64,000 nucleotides of DNA from Desulfallas thermosapovorans DSM 6562 (GTDB lineage Bacteria > Bacillota > Desulfotomaculia > Desulfotomaculales > Desulfallaceae). Shown one piece after another: positions 54,919 to 63,650 of the stretch; position 1 is the stretch's first letter; each line of letters opens with the position of its first letter. The DNA is taken from NCBI RefSeq assembly GCF_008124625.1, contig NZ_VNHM01000002.1, positions 62,001 to 126,000 of the forward strand. Direction: 5' to 3'. The position numbers and the translations under genes were made by a program. The notes under the pieces were generated by a model. It searched no databases. It was not told the DNA's origin and worked only from the letters and a program-made list of their open reading frames with translations.

Positions 54919-55779
54919 ATGGTCGTTTGGTGGGAGGTTTTACTGCGCTCCGCCGGCTTATTCATAATAACTTTGTTTTTAACTCGTTTAATCGGCAAAA
55001 GACAAACGTCCCGGCTGACTTTTTTTGATTTAATCACCGCCATTGTCATTGGTGGAATTGTTGCCGCCACGTCTCTAAACCTGGTACCGAACCCGGTGCA
55101 CGGTGTGTTGGCCCTGCTGGTATGGACTGTACTGCCGGCCTTGATATACTTGCTGGCAATAAAATATAAAACGGTGAGGGATATTGTTCAGGGTAAAGAA
55201 ACGGTACTTATTAACCACGGTAAAGTATTGGAAGATAAATTAATGGAAGCCCGGTTTACTCCCGAGGATTTATTGAGCCAGCTGAGGAAAAAGAATGCCT
55301 TTAAAGTGGCCGATGTGGAATTTGCCGTGCTGGAACCCACCGGTGAAGTCAGCGTGCTGCTTAGAAAAGATCAACAGCCCGTTACCCCCAAAACCGCCGG
55401 TCTTGCTGTGGGCATGGAAAGTGTACCGCAAACCGTTATCATGGATGGTGTTATCATGGATGAGCCCCTCACCGCTGCGGGACTGAACAGAAATTGGCTG
55501 CACACCGAGTTGGAGAAGGCGGGCGTGGCCCCGGAAAATGTATTTATCGGACAGGTGGACTCCACCGGCCAGCTTTACCTGGATTTGTTTGACGATGCTA
55601 TCCAACTGCCCAAGCCGAAAACCAAAGAGCTTGCCTGGGCCACCCTGAAAAAATGCCAGGCGGATTGTGAGTTATATGCTTTAGGCACCAAAGACAAGCC
55701 GGCTAAAGAGATGTATACCAATTCAGCGGCAGTACTGGCTGATGTCGTACATGAGTTGGAACCTTTGCTAAAAAGATAG
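54919..55779 (+). CDS. 2Duf protein: YetF (DUF421) fused to DUF1657
   Basis: 286 aa. Three transmembrane helices and YetF domains (LTRLIGKRQTSRLTFFDLIT, VLINHGKVLEDKLMEARFTP), then a C-terminal ~50 residues (ATLKKCQADCELYALGTKDK onward, ending VVHELEPLLKR) that align with the two DUF1657 proteins upstream. In Bacillus the same fusion, 2Duf, is carried by spoVA2mob operons and raises spore wet-heat resistance. ATG 54919 follows AAGGAG. A role in the spore inner membrane is inferred from family. Confidence 0.9.
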   Translation: MVVWWEVLLRSAGLFIITLFLTRLIGKRQTSRLTFFDLITAIVIGGIVAATSLNLVPNPVHGVLALLVWTVLPALIYLLAIKYKTVRDIVQGKETVLINHGKVLEDKLMEARFTPEDLLSQLRKKNAFKVADVEFAVLEPTGEVSVLLRKDQQPVTPKTAGLAVGMESVPQTVIMDGVIMDEPLTAAGLNRNWLHTELEKAGVAPENVFIGQVDSTGQLYLDLFDDAIQLPKPKTKELAWATLKKCQADCELYALGTKDKPAKEMYTNSAAVLADVVHELEPLLKR

Positions 55780-55806
55780 TATTGGTTGCATTGGGGGTGC
55801 ATGGCT

Positions 55807-56286
55807 ATGTCCAACAAGCAGAAAAAGAAAATGACCTCAGTACAGCAGGAATACCAGTCTTTGGCCAAAGCCAGGGAACCCGGGAGACCGGTTTTAAAAA
55901 ATATGGTAAGGGCATTTATAGCGGGCGGTATAATATGTATCATTGCCCAGGGGGTTTCGGACTTTTTCCTGTGGAACTTTGATTTTACCGAAAAAACAGT
56001 GGGTAACCCCACTGTAGCAGTGATGATATTACTATCGGTAATATTGACATCACTGGGTATATATGATCATATCGCCCAGTGGGCGGGGGCCGGGACGGCG
56101 GTACCTGTGACGGGTTTTGCCAATTCCATGGCTTCGGCGGCCATTGAACACCGTAGCGAAGGATTTGTACTGGGAGTAGGGGGAAAAATGTTCAAGCTGG
56201 CCGGTTCAGTAATTGTTTTTGGTGTTTTTGCCGCCTTCGTTATTGCCCTGGTCAGAACAATATTGTCCATGTTGGGAGGAGCCTGA
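55807..56286 (+). CDS. spoVAC: Stage V sporulation protein AC
   Basis: Inner-membrane component of the SpoVA channel for dipicolinic acid; SpoVAC is reported to act as a mechanosensitive channel in germination. 159 aa, with helices about 40-60, 70-90 and 125-150, and GAGTAVPVTGFANSMASAAIEHRSEG as signature (two adjacent motifs). ATG 55807 is seven bases after GGGGGTG; ATG 55801 is too close to it. Confidence 0.95.
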   Translation: MSNKQKKKMTSVQQEYQSLAKAREPGRPVLKNMVRAFIAGGIICIIAQGVSDFFLWNFDFTEKTVGNPTVAVMILLSVILTSLGIYDHIAQWAGAGTAVPVTGFANSMASAAIEHRSEGFVLGVGGKMFKLAGSVIVFGVFAAFVIALVRTILSMLGGA

Positions 56287-56290
56287 ATAT

Positions 56291-57304
56291 ATGCAGCGCG
56301 GTCACCAGACCTGGGTGTTTGAGAACCAGCCTGCTATCCTGTCTACGGCTACCGTGGTGGGGCCTTTTGAGGCCAGGGGGCCTTTGGCCGGTGATTTTGA
56401 TATTTTGCACGGCGACCTGTGGCTGGGGCAGGATAGTTACGAAAAGGCACAAAAGAAAATGCTGGAAGAAGCTTGTGAAAAAGCTATTGAAAAGGCTGGA
56501 TTGCAAAAACAGGATATTCAGTTTTTTCTGGCCGGGGATTTGCTGAATCAAATTATCTCCAGTAGTTTTGCCGCCCGGACAATGGCGATGCCTTTTATCG
56601 GGCTATACGGCGCCTGTTCAACCTCTATGGAGAGCCTGGCTTTGGGTGCATTGATTGTTAACAGCAAGGCAGGTAATAATGTGCTATGCGGTACAGTAAG
56701 TCACAATGCGGCGGTGGAAAAACAATTCCGCTATCCCAATGAATACGGTGCCCAGAAACCTCCCACAGCCCAGTGGACAGCCACGGCAGCCGGGGTTGCA
56801 CTACTGGCGGCCGAAGGGGAAGGTCCCAGGGTTGATTGTGCAACCATCGGTAGAATAGTGGATATGGGGATCAGCGATCCGTATAACATGGGTGCTGCCA
56901 TGGCCCCGGCGGCAGTAGATACCATTACCGCCCACATCAGGGATTTGCGCATTGACCCCCGGGAATATGATCTTATTGCCACCGGCGACCTGGGGCGGGT
57001 GGGATATGAAATTGCCGGTGATTTACTAAAAAAACATAACATTGATATACCCGCCGATATATTTACAGACTGCGGTCTGTTAATTTACGGCCCCGAGCAG
57101 CAACCCGAGGTTTTGGCCGGTGGCAGTGGATGTGGCTGTTCCGCCGCCGTTACTTACGGGCATATATTGAACCGGATGAAAAGAGGAGAACTGGGCAAGG
57201 TATTGATTGTAGCCACCGGTGCCCTTTTGTCTCCGTTATCCTACCAGCAGAAGGAAAGCATTCCCTGTATAGCACATGCCGTTTCCATTGTATCCGGCCA
57301 TTAA
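56291..57304 (+). CDS. spoVAD: Stage V sporulation protein AD
   Basis: Soluble thiolase-fold SpoVA component that binds dipicolinic acid. 337 aa; GHQTWVFENQPAIL, GLYGACSTSMESLALGA, CGTVSHNAAVEKQFRYP-type segment and the C-terminal GGSGCGCSAAV are characteristic. ATG 56291 follows GGGAGGAG. It starts four bases after spoVAC. Confidence 0.96.
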   Translation: MQRGHQTWVFENQPAILSTATVVGPFEARGPLAGDFDILHGDLWLGQDSYEKAQKKMLEEACEKAIEKAGLQKQDIQFFLAGDLLNQIISSSFAARTMAMPFIGLYGACSTSMESLALGALIVNSKAGNNVLCGTVSHNAAVEKQFRYPNEYGAQKPPTAQWTATAAGVALLAAEGEGPRVDCATIGRIVDMGISDPYNMGAAMAPAAVDTITAHIRDLRIDPREYDLIATGDLGRVGYEIAGDLLKKHNIDIPADIFTDCGLLIYGPEQQPEVLAGGSGCGCSAAVTYGHILNRMKRGELGKVLIVATGALLSPLSYQQKESIPCIAHAVSIVSGH

Positions 57305-57319
57305 GGGGAGGTGGGTTTT

Positions 57320-57673
57320 TTGGAAACATATTTTTGGGCTTTTGTTGTGGGTGGCCTTATTTGTGTGGTGGGGCAGTTGTTAATGGATGTTGGTAGACTT
57401 ACTCCGGCCCATACCATCAGCAGTATGGTGGTGGCTGGTGCTGTTCTGGCAGGTTTGGATCTCTACCAGCCGCTGATTGATTTTGCCGGTGCCGGGGCTA
57501 CCGTACCCATTACCAGTTTTGGCAACTCACTGGTTAGCGGGGCGCTGGCCGAAGCTGAACAGACGGGGCTGGTGGGTATTATTACAGGTATTTTTGAAGT
57601 AACCAGCGCGGGTATATCGGCGGCCATTATTTTCGGCTTCATGGCGGCATTGCTGGTGAGACCCAAGGGGTGA
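57320..57673 (+). CDS. spoVAE: Stage V sporulation protein AE (SpoVAEb)
   Basis: Small membrane SpoVA component, 117 aa. Three to four helices with VGQLLMDVGRLTPAHTISSM, GAGATVPITSFGNSLVSGAL and an end resembling SpoVAC. TTG 57320 lies about eight bases after AGGGGAGG; GTG 57311 overlaps that site. Third gene of spoVAC-spoVAD-spoVAE. Confidence 0.94.
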   Translation: METYFWAFVVGGLICVVGQLLMDVGRLTPAHTISSMVVAGAVLAGLDLYQPLIDFAGAGATVPITSFGNSLVSGALAEAEQTGLVGIITGIFEVTSAGISAAIIFGFMAALLVRPKG

Positions 57674-57772
57674 TAAACATAAAAGGGCCGGGGATATAAT
57701 TACTTGAATAACGCAGGTGGATAGTAGAAAGGGATGGCATAAGACTGACAAGGTGATAAGAAGGGTGACCAA

Positions 57773-58243
57773 ATGAATAAGCTGACAAAAGCTGCTACTT
57801 TATTTTCAATGATATGGATCATAGCTATATGCTTGGTAACTGGTTGTGTCACAGTTGAAACCCCCCAGAGAAAGCCGCAACCGCAAACAGGTCAGGTTGA
57901 AGGACAGGCCTATATTAATAATGAGTTAAAGGAGCAAGTGGAAAAGACCGCCGGTACGGTGCAGGGTGTGAAAGAGAGCACGGCCCTGGTGATGAATGAC
58001 CAGATAGCCGTAGCTGTAAAGGTTACCGGTTTTGATCGCTTGCATTTAAAGGGTATCAGGCAGGATTTACACAGCCGGGTCAAGGGCATAGCCCCGGAGT
58101 ATGATGTACATGTAACCACTGATAAAAAGCTTTTTGCCCAGCTACAGAAATTGGCCGGGGAAATAAAAAACACGCCGCAAGGTAACTTGCCGGCGCAGGT
58201 TAAAGATAAATTCAATGTTATTATTGAAGACATGAATGGCTAA
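57773..58243 (+). CDS. YhcN/YlaJ-family sporulation lipoprotein
   Basis: 156 aa. N-terminal signal peptide with lipobox LVTGC (Cys near residue 25), then a compact YhcN/YlaJ domain (VKESTALVMNDQIAVAVKVTGFDRLH region). Members are spore inner-membrane lipoproteins and regular companions of spoVA2mob operons. ATG 57773 follows AAGGGTGA. It closes the operon. Confidence 0.9.
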   Translation: MNKLTKAATLFSMIWIIAICLVTGCVTVETPQRKPQPQTGQVEGQAYINNELKEQVEKTAGTVQGVKESTALVMNDQIAVAVKVTGFDRLHLKGIRQDLHSRVKGIAPEYDVHVTTDKKLFAQLQKLAGEIKNTPQGNLPAQVKDKFNVIIEDMNG

Positions 58244-58303
58244 TAAAACACGGCCGGCGGTCCCATTTATCAATGCAAAGCCGCTGGCAATCAAGCAGGA
58301 CCC

Positions 58304-58930
58304 TTATTTACTAGACAAGGATTTAATTAATTCCACCATATTTCGGCCCAGCTGCCGTGCAGCCAGCATGGTGGCTTCGTCTTCTTCCACGCTTTTACGC
58401 CAGACCACTTTCCCATCTTTAAAGTCTGCCAGCAAAGATCCGGCTACACCGGCTGATACAATGGGGGCGTTTTGGGCCCGGGCATCCACCACCAGTAATC
58501 CCTGGGCGGTAAGAAAATATTCCATAATACGCAGTGCCGCTTCCTGGCCGCCATTGCGCAGTCCCGCGTTGGTAACGGCGGCGCCCACCTTTCCGGCCAA
58601 CATATTTTGGGTCATATGCATATAGCGGGAGCGATCCATCAGATTTTTCATCAGTGTAGTTACGTTGGACCAGTATACCGGCGAGCCCAGGACAATACCG
58701 TCTGCGGCCAGCATTTTTTCTCCGATAATGGCCATGTCGTCATCGGTGATGGAACACTGGGCCCGGCCCAGGCACTTATTGCAGGATAGACAAAGCTTGA
58801 TATTATAATCCGATAGCTCCAGCAGTTCAGTGGTGGCGCCCAGGGCGGCCGCCTCGCCCAGCACGGCATTTAATAGGGCGGCGGTGTTTTTCCCTTTGCG
58901 GTGACTTCCGTTAATGCCAATAATGTTCAT
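58304..58930 (-). CDS. Iron-sulfur flavoprotein, flavodoxin-like NAD(P)H reductase
   Basis: 208 aa. FMN loop NGSHRKGKNTAALL, then LCLSCNKCLGRAQC, a Cys-rich stretch fitting a 4Fe-4S site of Isf-type flavoproteins, and GSPVYWSNVTTLMKNLMDRS. ATG 58930 follows AAGGGGGAAT. Minus strand, convergent with the spoVA operon. Same family as the gene at 39548. The electron partner is unknown. Confidence 0.88.
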   Translation of the reverse strand: MNIIGINGSHRKGKNTAALLNAVLGEAAALGATTELLELSDYNIKLCLSCNKCLGRAQCSITDDDMAIIGEKMLAADGIVLGSPVYWSNVTTLMKNLMDRSRYMHMTQNMLAGKVGAAVTNAGLRNGGQEAALRIMEYFLTAQGLLVVDARAQNAPIVSAGVAGSLLADFKDGKVVWRKSVEEDEATMLAARQLGRNMVELIKSLSSK

Positions 58931-59010
58931 AGATCAATTCCCCCTTGTGTGTTTATTGCGACTTTTCAAAATTATTATATCATATTAATAAGCACCTGGG
59001 GTCGGGAAAA

Positions 59011-59036
59011 GCAAAAACGCCCCGTGACCGGGGCGC
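59011..59036 (-). terminator. Terminator of the ger operon
   Basis: CGCCCCG / CGGGGCG with a four-base loop, followed on the minus strand by TTTTTGC. Lies after the last gene of the germination operon. Confidence 0.85.
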
Positions 59037-59188
59037 TGATTAGGGAGTATTAAAAAGGGTAATTAGGAGAAGGGATTGTTAACACTTATGTTTATATTTT
59101 ACCCAAAATATAAACAATTTCAGTCAAATACCTGACAATTTTGCATAAAAATCTAATATGATGCCTTTATCGGTCGGAAATTAAACAA

Positions 59189-59407
59189 CTATTTTTGCAA
59201 CCACTGGACCAACGGTTTAAAGATTATTTCGATATATGCATTGGGGTTGGGGATGGTCATGCCCAGCGCTTGTGGTATGCTAAGGGCCATGCCGAATACC
59301 AAAAGCACAGAAAAGGCAGTTAACTCGCGCCACATTTTTTTGCGCACCAGGCCCGGCACTTCCAGACCTGTGATAATAAAGAAAGCTAGCATCAATAAGA
59401 AGACCAT
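59189..59407 (-). CDS. Small membrane protein at the end of the ger operon
   Basis: 72 aa with two hydrophobic helices (residues 1-15 and 28-50). ATG 59407 follows GGAGGAAGAAA. The longer open frame overlaps gerC antisense to nothing known and lacks homology. Small two-helix proteins are common partners of GerA-type receptors (GerD/subunit D-like), so a role in receptor assembly is possible. Confidence 0.7.
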   Translation of the reverse strand: MVFLLMLAFFIITGLEVPGLVRKKMWRELTAFSVLLVFGMALSIPQALGMTIPNPNAYIEIIFKPLVQWLQK

Positions 59408-59429
59408 TTTCTTCCTCCGGTTTTTCCTT

Positions 59430-60659
59430 TTATTCTTTAGAAATTCTGTTGGTGACCAGGCCGGTGCGCCGGATAGTTGCCTCTGCTTTAATATTGATGC
59501 CAGCATTGACAAATGCCTCATTCCAATTGCCTTCCAGCGCCGGCCAGGCATCTTTATATTTTCTATGAAAGGCCTCCCCGAAGCCAAATATGTCTACTCC
59601 GTAATCGTACTTGGCCTTTTCTATGACGGACCGGGCGCAGGCTTCAATAATGCGAGCCGTGCTTTTTTCTATGGCGGCAAAAATTTGCTCATCGGTCAAT
59701 TCCTCCGTGGATTGCTGTTCCCAAAGAGCTCCGTTCAGGTCCATGTGCACGTCAAACCAAATGTCTTGACCGTCATAAAAGGGCTCCACCCGGGTGTTAC
59801 CCCGGGTAATATCAATAGATATTTTTTTATCCGGTTCGACGGGTGATGGCACGGTAATTTCCCCGACGGTTATTTGGTCCAAAAGCCACAGCAGACCTCT
59901 GGTTTCATGAACATTCAGCCAGCCCACCAGCCGATCATCATCAAATACCGCCGTGCCGGTAAGGGTGGCTTCGGCATGAATTTTATATCTTTCTTGCCCG
60001 TTGATTTCGGCCTCCGGGATATTTTCGGCCATCTCGGGTCCCTGGGGTGTACCGGACGGGGTTAGTTCTATACGGGGAAGTACCGGGTTTGTGCCTTTGC
60101 TGGCCAGCATCATGCTTAAGTCCTTCAACATAACCGACATACCCGCACCTGCCCGGATCATGCGCCCGGCGGATTGAGCCGAGGTGTTTTCCAGTTGTGA
60201 ATGGCTGTTTAAAACATCCCGGGCCTGCCCTCTGGCCACCATGACCCAGATGGTTTCCCGGCTGAATGGGGAGCGGGAAAAGAAGTTTATGGCTTTGCGT
60301 ATACCTTCTTTAGCCAACTGCTCTCCTATAACAAGTATCACGGTATGGCCCCAGTAAATATGACGGGAAACCTTGGTTTCCAGGTACCTGATGGCATCCA
60401 TGACTGTTTCACCCTCCTGGGAAAGCACCCAGACATTGTTTTGTTGCCCTCCCCCACCGGGCTGTTGGCCGCCCTGGGCGCTGCCAAAGGCGTTGGGTCT
60501 GGCTATTTGTATCGTAAGCACGATATTACCCTGGGGAGTACTGTCCAAACCCGCGGCCAGTACTATGGCCAGTTCACTTAATTCTTTGCGGTTCCAGCAG
60601 CCCACCAGGGGAAGAATGAGGCTTATTGTCAACAGCAGGCAGAGAGCTTTTTTAATCAA
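59430..60659 (-). CDS. Spore germination lipoprotein, Ger(x)C family
   Basis: C subunit of a GerA-type germinant receptor. 409 aa; signal peptide with lipobox LVGCW (Cys near residue 21), followed by RKELSELAIVLAAGLD and the three-domain GerC fold. TTG 60659 overlaps the stop of the B subunit and is preceded by GGGAGGAAAC. Anchored to the outer side of the spore inner membrane. Confidence 0.95.
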   Translation of the reverse strand: MIKKALCLLLTISLILPLVGCWNRKELSELAIVLAAGLDSTPQGNIVLTIQIARPNAFGSAQGGQQPGGGGQQNNVWVLSQEGETVMDAIRYLETKVSRHIYWGHTVILVIGEQLAKEGIRKAINFFSRSPFSRETIWVMVARGQARDVLNSHSQLENTSAQSAGRMIRAGAGMSVMLKDLSMMLASKGTNPVLPRIELTPSGTPQGPEMAENIPEAEINGQERYKIHAEATLTGTAVFDDDRLVGWLNVHETRGLLWLLDQITVGEITVPSPVEPDKKISIDITRGNTRVEPFYDGQDIWFDVHMDLNGALWEQQSTEELTDEQIFAAIEKSTARIIEACARSVIEKAKYDYGVDIFGFGEAFHRKYKDAWPALEGNWNEAFVNAGINIKAEATIRRTGLVTNRISKE

Positions 60660-61765
60660 CTTTTGTTTCCTCCCTGTTTTCTAAGCAGTGCGATGGTCAG
60701 CAGGAGCACCGGTATACCCAATTCAAATGTTATCAGTGCATATGGTGGCCAGATGTAGGCAATGAAATGACTTATCTCCAGTATATTATCGGCCATTGCC
60801 ATGGAAAGGGCCGCCAGTATCACCCCCACGGGCAGCACCAGGGGGCGGTAATCTTTAAGGGCCAGCCACTGCGCGGACCCCAGCACGATAACATAATAAA
60901 AAATTGATATTTTGAGCAGTCCCCCGGTTACCCAGATGGTCATAACCAGTGGTTCCGGGCGGTCAATAAAGTTGGCTATGTTAATTACCCGGGCGGTATT
61001 TAACACGGGGAAGTTCATATTGGCGATGTTGGGTCCAAACACGGCTATGCTGGCCACCGTCAGCAGGGTAAAAAACAGCCCCACCAGGGGTATGGTAATT
61101 ATAGCGATGCGCGGTGCTTGTCCGGTTCGGGTCAAAAAAGGAATCAACATGGCAAAGGTGCTGATCTCCCCCATCCAGGCCAAGGGAGCGACGGCACCCC
61201 GGAAAATATCCACCGCACCCGTTTCAAATGCCGGCAGGAACCTTTCGATGCGCATTTCCGGCAGGGCTAGTAAAAATATTAATACGACTGAAATTAATAT
61301 CAGCGGTAAAAAAATTTGATTTACCCGGACCAGAACTTCGAGGCCTTTCTTAACGGTGTAAGCAGCCAGGGCTGCCCCAATGATGTTAATAGCGATCAAA
61401 GGGGTTTCGGGTAGGAATACATCAACCAGAAAGTTGCCATATTCCCTGATCATCACCGCGCAGATTTGGATAAACCACAACAAGTATAACAGGCCAATAA
61501 GCTTACCGGGCCATTTACCCAGTATGTCACCGGTGTATTCCACCAGCGTTTTTTGGGGGAATAAAGTGCCCAGTTTGACAGTAACCAGGGCAATGGGCAA
61601 TGCCAGCAGTGTAGCCAGCAGCATGGACAGCCAGGCGTCCTGCCGGGCATGGGTGGCGGCAATGGCCGGGGCACCGAGCATGGCCGTGGCGATGATCATG
61701 GTGATATTCAGCAACACAGCCTGTCCGCCGCTGATTCGGTCTCTCTCCAGCAACTGTTTCACCAC
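60656..61765 (-). CDS. Spore germination permease-like protein, GerAB family
   Basis: B subunit of the germinant receptor, amino acid/polyamine permease fold. 369 aa with about ten transmembrane helices; RISGGQAVLLNITMIIATAMLG at the start is typical and the B subunit is thought to bind the germinant. Start is GTG 61765 or the next codon, GTG 61762. The A-subunit stop adjoins it directly. Confidence 0.94.
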   Translation of the reverse strand: MVKQLLERDRISGGQAVLLNITMIIATAMLGAPAIAATHARQDAWLSMLLATLLALPIALVTVKLGTLFPQKTLVEYTGDILGKWPGKLIGLLYLLWFIQICAVMIREYGNFLVDVFLPETPLIAINIIGAALAAYTVKKGLEVLVRVNQIFLPLILISVVLIFLLALPEMRIERFLPAFETGAVDIFRGAVAPLAWMGEISTFAMLIPFLTRTGQAPRIAIITIPLVGLFFTLLTVASIAVFGPNIANMNFPVLNTARVINIANFIDRPEPLVMTIWVTGGLLKISIFYYVIVLGSAQWLALKDYRPLVLPVGVILAALSMAMADNILEISHFIAYIWPPYALITFELGIPVLLLTIALLRKQGGNKS

Positions 61766-63397
61766 CTATTCATTGTTAGGCTGCGGAGAGGGTGATTTCA
61801 TACCCGGTGCCTCCCGCCGCGGGTTGTTTTGCCCGGTGAAATACGGGCGTTTATTCATGGCCCACCAGGGTACCCGTATTGCCGTGTCTTTTAAATTTTC
61901 TGCGATGATGGGACCCAGCGGTGCCAGGTAGGGAACCCCGAAAGAACGCAAACTGGCCATGTGTACCACTATGACAATGATACCTGCTACTAAGCCGAAC
62001 AATCCAAAGGAGGCGCCCAGAAACATCAGAGGAAACCTTAACAGCCTGAAAGTGATACTACTGCTGTAATATACTGTGAACGAGGCCATGGCCGTCAATG
62101 CCACAACAATAATGGTGGCCCCGGCCACCAAACCCGCCTGTACCGCGGCTTGGCCGATAATCAGCGCGGCGACGAGACTTACTGCTTGTCCCACGTCCCG
62201 GGGCAGGCGGATGCCGGCTTCCCGGATAATTTCAAAGGCTAATTCCATTATTAACGCCTCCGCGAATACCGGGAAGGGTACCGCTTCCCGCTGGGCTGCG
62301 ATACTTAATAGCAGCGGCGTGGGCAGCATTTCATGGTGAAATGAAACAATGGCAATATAAAAGGAGGGCAGGGTCAAAGCGATCAGCAGGCAAAATATGC
62401 GCAGCATCCGCACACCGGACATGAAAAATGAACGTTCATAATAGTCCTCCGGCGTTTGGATGGTTTCAATAAATAAGTAAGGTGCCACCAGCACCACCGG
62501 CGTGCCGTCCACCATAATGGCCACCCGGCCCTCCAATAAATGGGCGGCAACCCGGTCAGGGCGGTCGGTGTGGGCCAGGGTGGGAAATACCGAGTAGGGG
62601 TGATCCTGGATCAGTTCTTCTATATAACCTGATTCCAGTACCGCGTCGATTTTAATGCCCGCCAGTCGCTTTTTTACCTCCTGTACCAATTCTTGTTTTG
62701 CGATTCCCTTGAGATATATAACGGCGATATCGGTTTTGGTTACTTCCCCCAACTGCAATGTTTCAATTTTTAAATTGGGGTTTTTAATTTTACGCCTCAG
62801 CATAGACGTATTGGTGCGCAGTGTCTCCACAAATGACTCCCGGGGTCCCCGTATCACTGTTTCAGTTTTGGATTCCCCAATGGAACGGGCCGCCCATGCC
62901 CTGCTGCCTATGATCAGTGCCCTGGCGTGGCCGTCCACCAGTAACACACAGTCTCCGGATAAAATCGCATTAATTAATTCTTCAGGCTGCTGTGTTTCCT
63001 GTATCTGGTGCGCGCAAAGGCCGCGCATTTTAATATAGTGCCAGGCATTTTCTTTGGTAATGGCCGTTTTATTGGTGGCCACAGGTACCTCCAGGGATAG
63101 CGCCCGCATAATTTGATCGCTGACCAGATTTTTATCGGTCAAGCCGTCAATATAAATTAATGCAAGCTTTATTTGCTCCCGCTGGGCAAATAAAAACTCA
63201 CGCATAACTATGTCGTCGCAGTTGCTGAAAATCTCTTTTAAATTGCGCAGATTATCTTCTATACCGGTACTTAAAGTCAGACCCGGGTAACCCTGGCCGG
63301 AATTGCCGGGCCGGCTATTCTGATGGCCTGGCTGGCCCGGTTTTTTGGCCGCGTTCAAACGGCGGGGTCGCCGGATTTTGCTAAAAAAAGCCGCCAT
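61766..63397 (-). CDS. Spore germination protein, GerAA family
   Basis: A subunit of the germinant receptor, 543 aa. Hydrophilic N-terminal domain (DDIVMREFLFAQREQIKLAL, YIEELIQDHPYSVFPTLAHT with TDRPD) and five or six C-terminal membrane helices; EGRVAIMVDGTPVVLVAPYLF and PFPVFAEALIMELAFEIIRE are signatures. ATG 63397 is seven bases after AAGGAG. First gene of the minus-strand gerA-gerB-gerC-small-ORF operon. The germinant cannot be predicted. Confidence 0.96.
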   Translation of the reverse strand: MAAFFSKIRRPRRLNAAKKPGQPGHQNSRPGNSGQGYPGLTLSTGIEDNLRNLKEIFSNCDDIVMREFLFAQREQIKLALIYIDGLTDKNLVSDQIMRALSLEVPVATNKTAITKENAWHYIKMRGLCAHQIQETQQPEELINAILSGDCVLLVDGHARALIIGSRAWAARSIGESKTETVIRGPRESFVETLRTNTSMLRRKIKNPNLKIETLQLGEVTKTDIAVIYLKGIAKQELVQEVKKRLAGIKIDAVLESGYIEELIQDHPYSVFPTLAHTDRPDRVAAHLLEGRVAIMVDGTPVVLVAPYLFIETIQTPEDYYERSFFMSGVRMLRIFCLLIALTLPSFYIAIVSFHHEMLPTPLLLSIAAQREAVPFPVFAEALIMELAFEIIREAGIRLPRDVGQAVSLVAALIIGQAAVQAGLVAGATIIVVALTAMASFTVYYSSSITFRLLRFPLMFLGASFGLFGLVAGIIVIVVHMASLRSFGVPYLAPLGPIIAENLKDTAIRVPWWAMNKRPYFTGQNNPRREAPGMKSPSPQPNNE

Positions 63398-63650
63398 AGT
63401 AAAACTCCTTGTATACATTGTTTAACCACTTCCCAGCGGGGATTTATGGTTTTAGCATGCCTATCTGCCGGTGGTTGTTGAATAGAACCGGTAACCTTAT
63501 TGTGTGCAGTTATTGGCTTAACTATGAATTTTTTTCAAAGATTGCCACCGTTATATCACAGCCGGCATATCATAGATGGATGGCTAACACAGCAAAATAA
63601 AACAGAACTTATATTTATGAATGTTTTGGGAAAGATTGTCTTAGGTGCTG

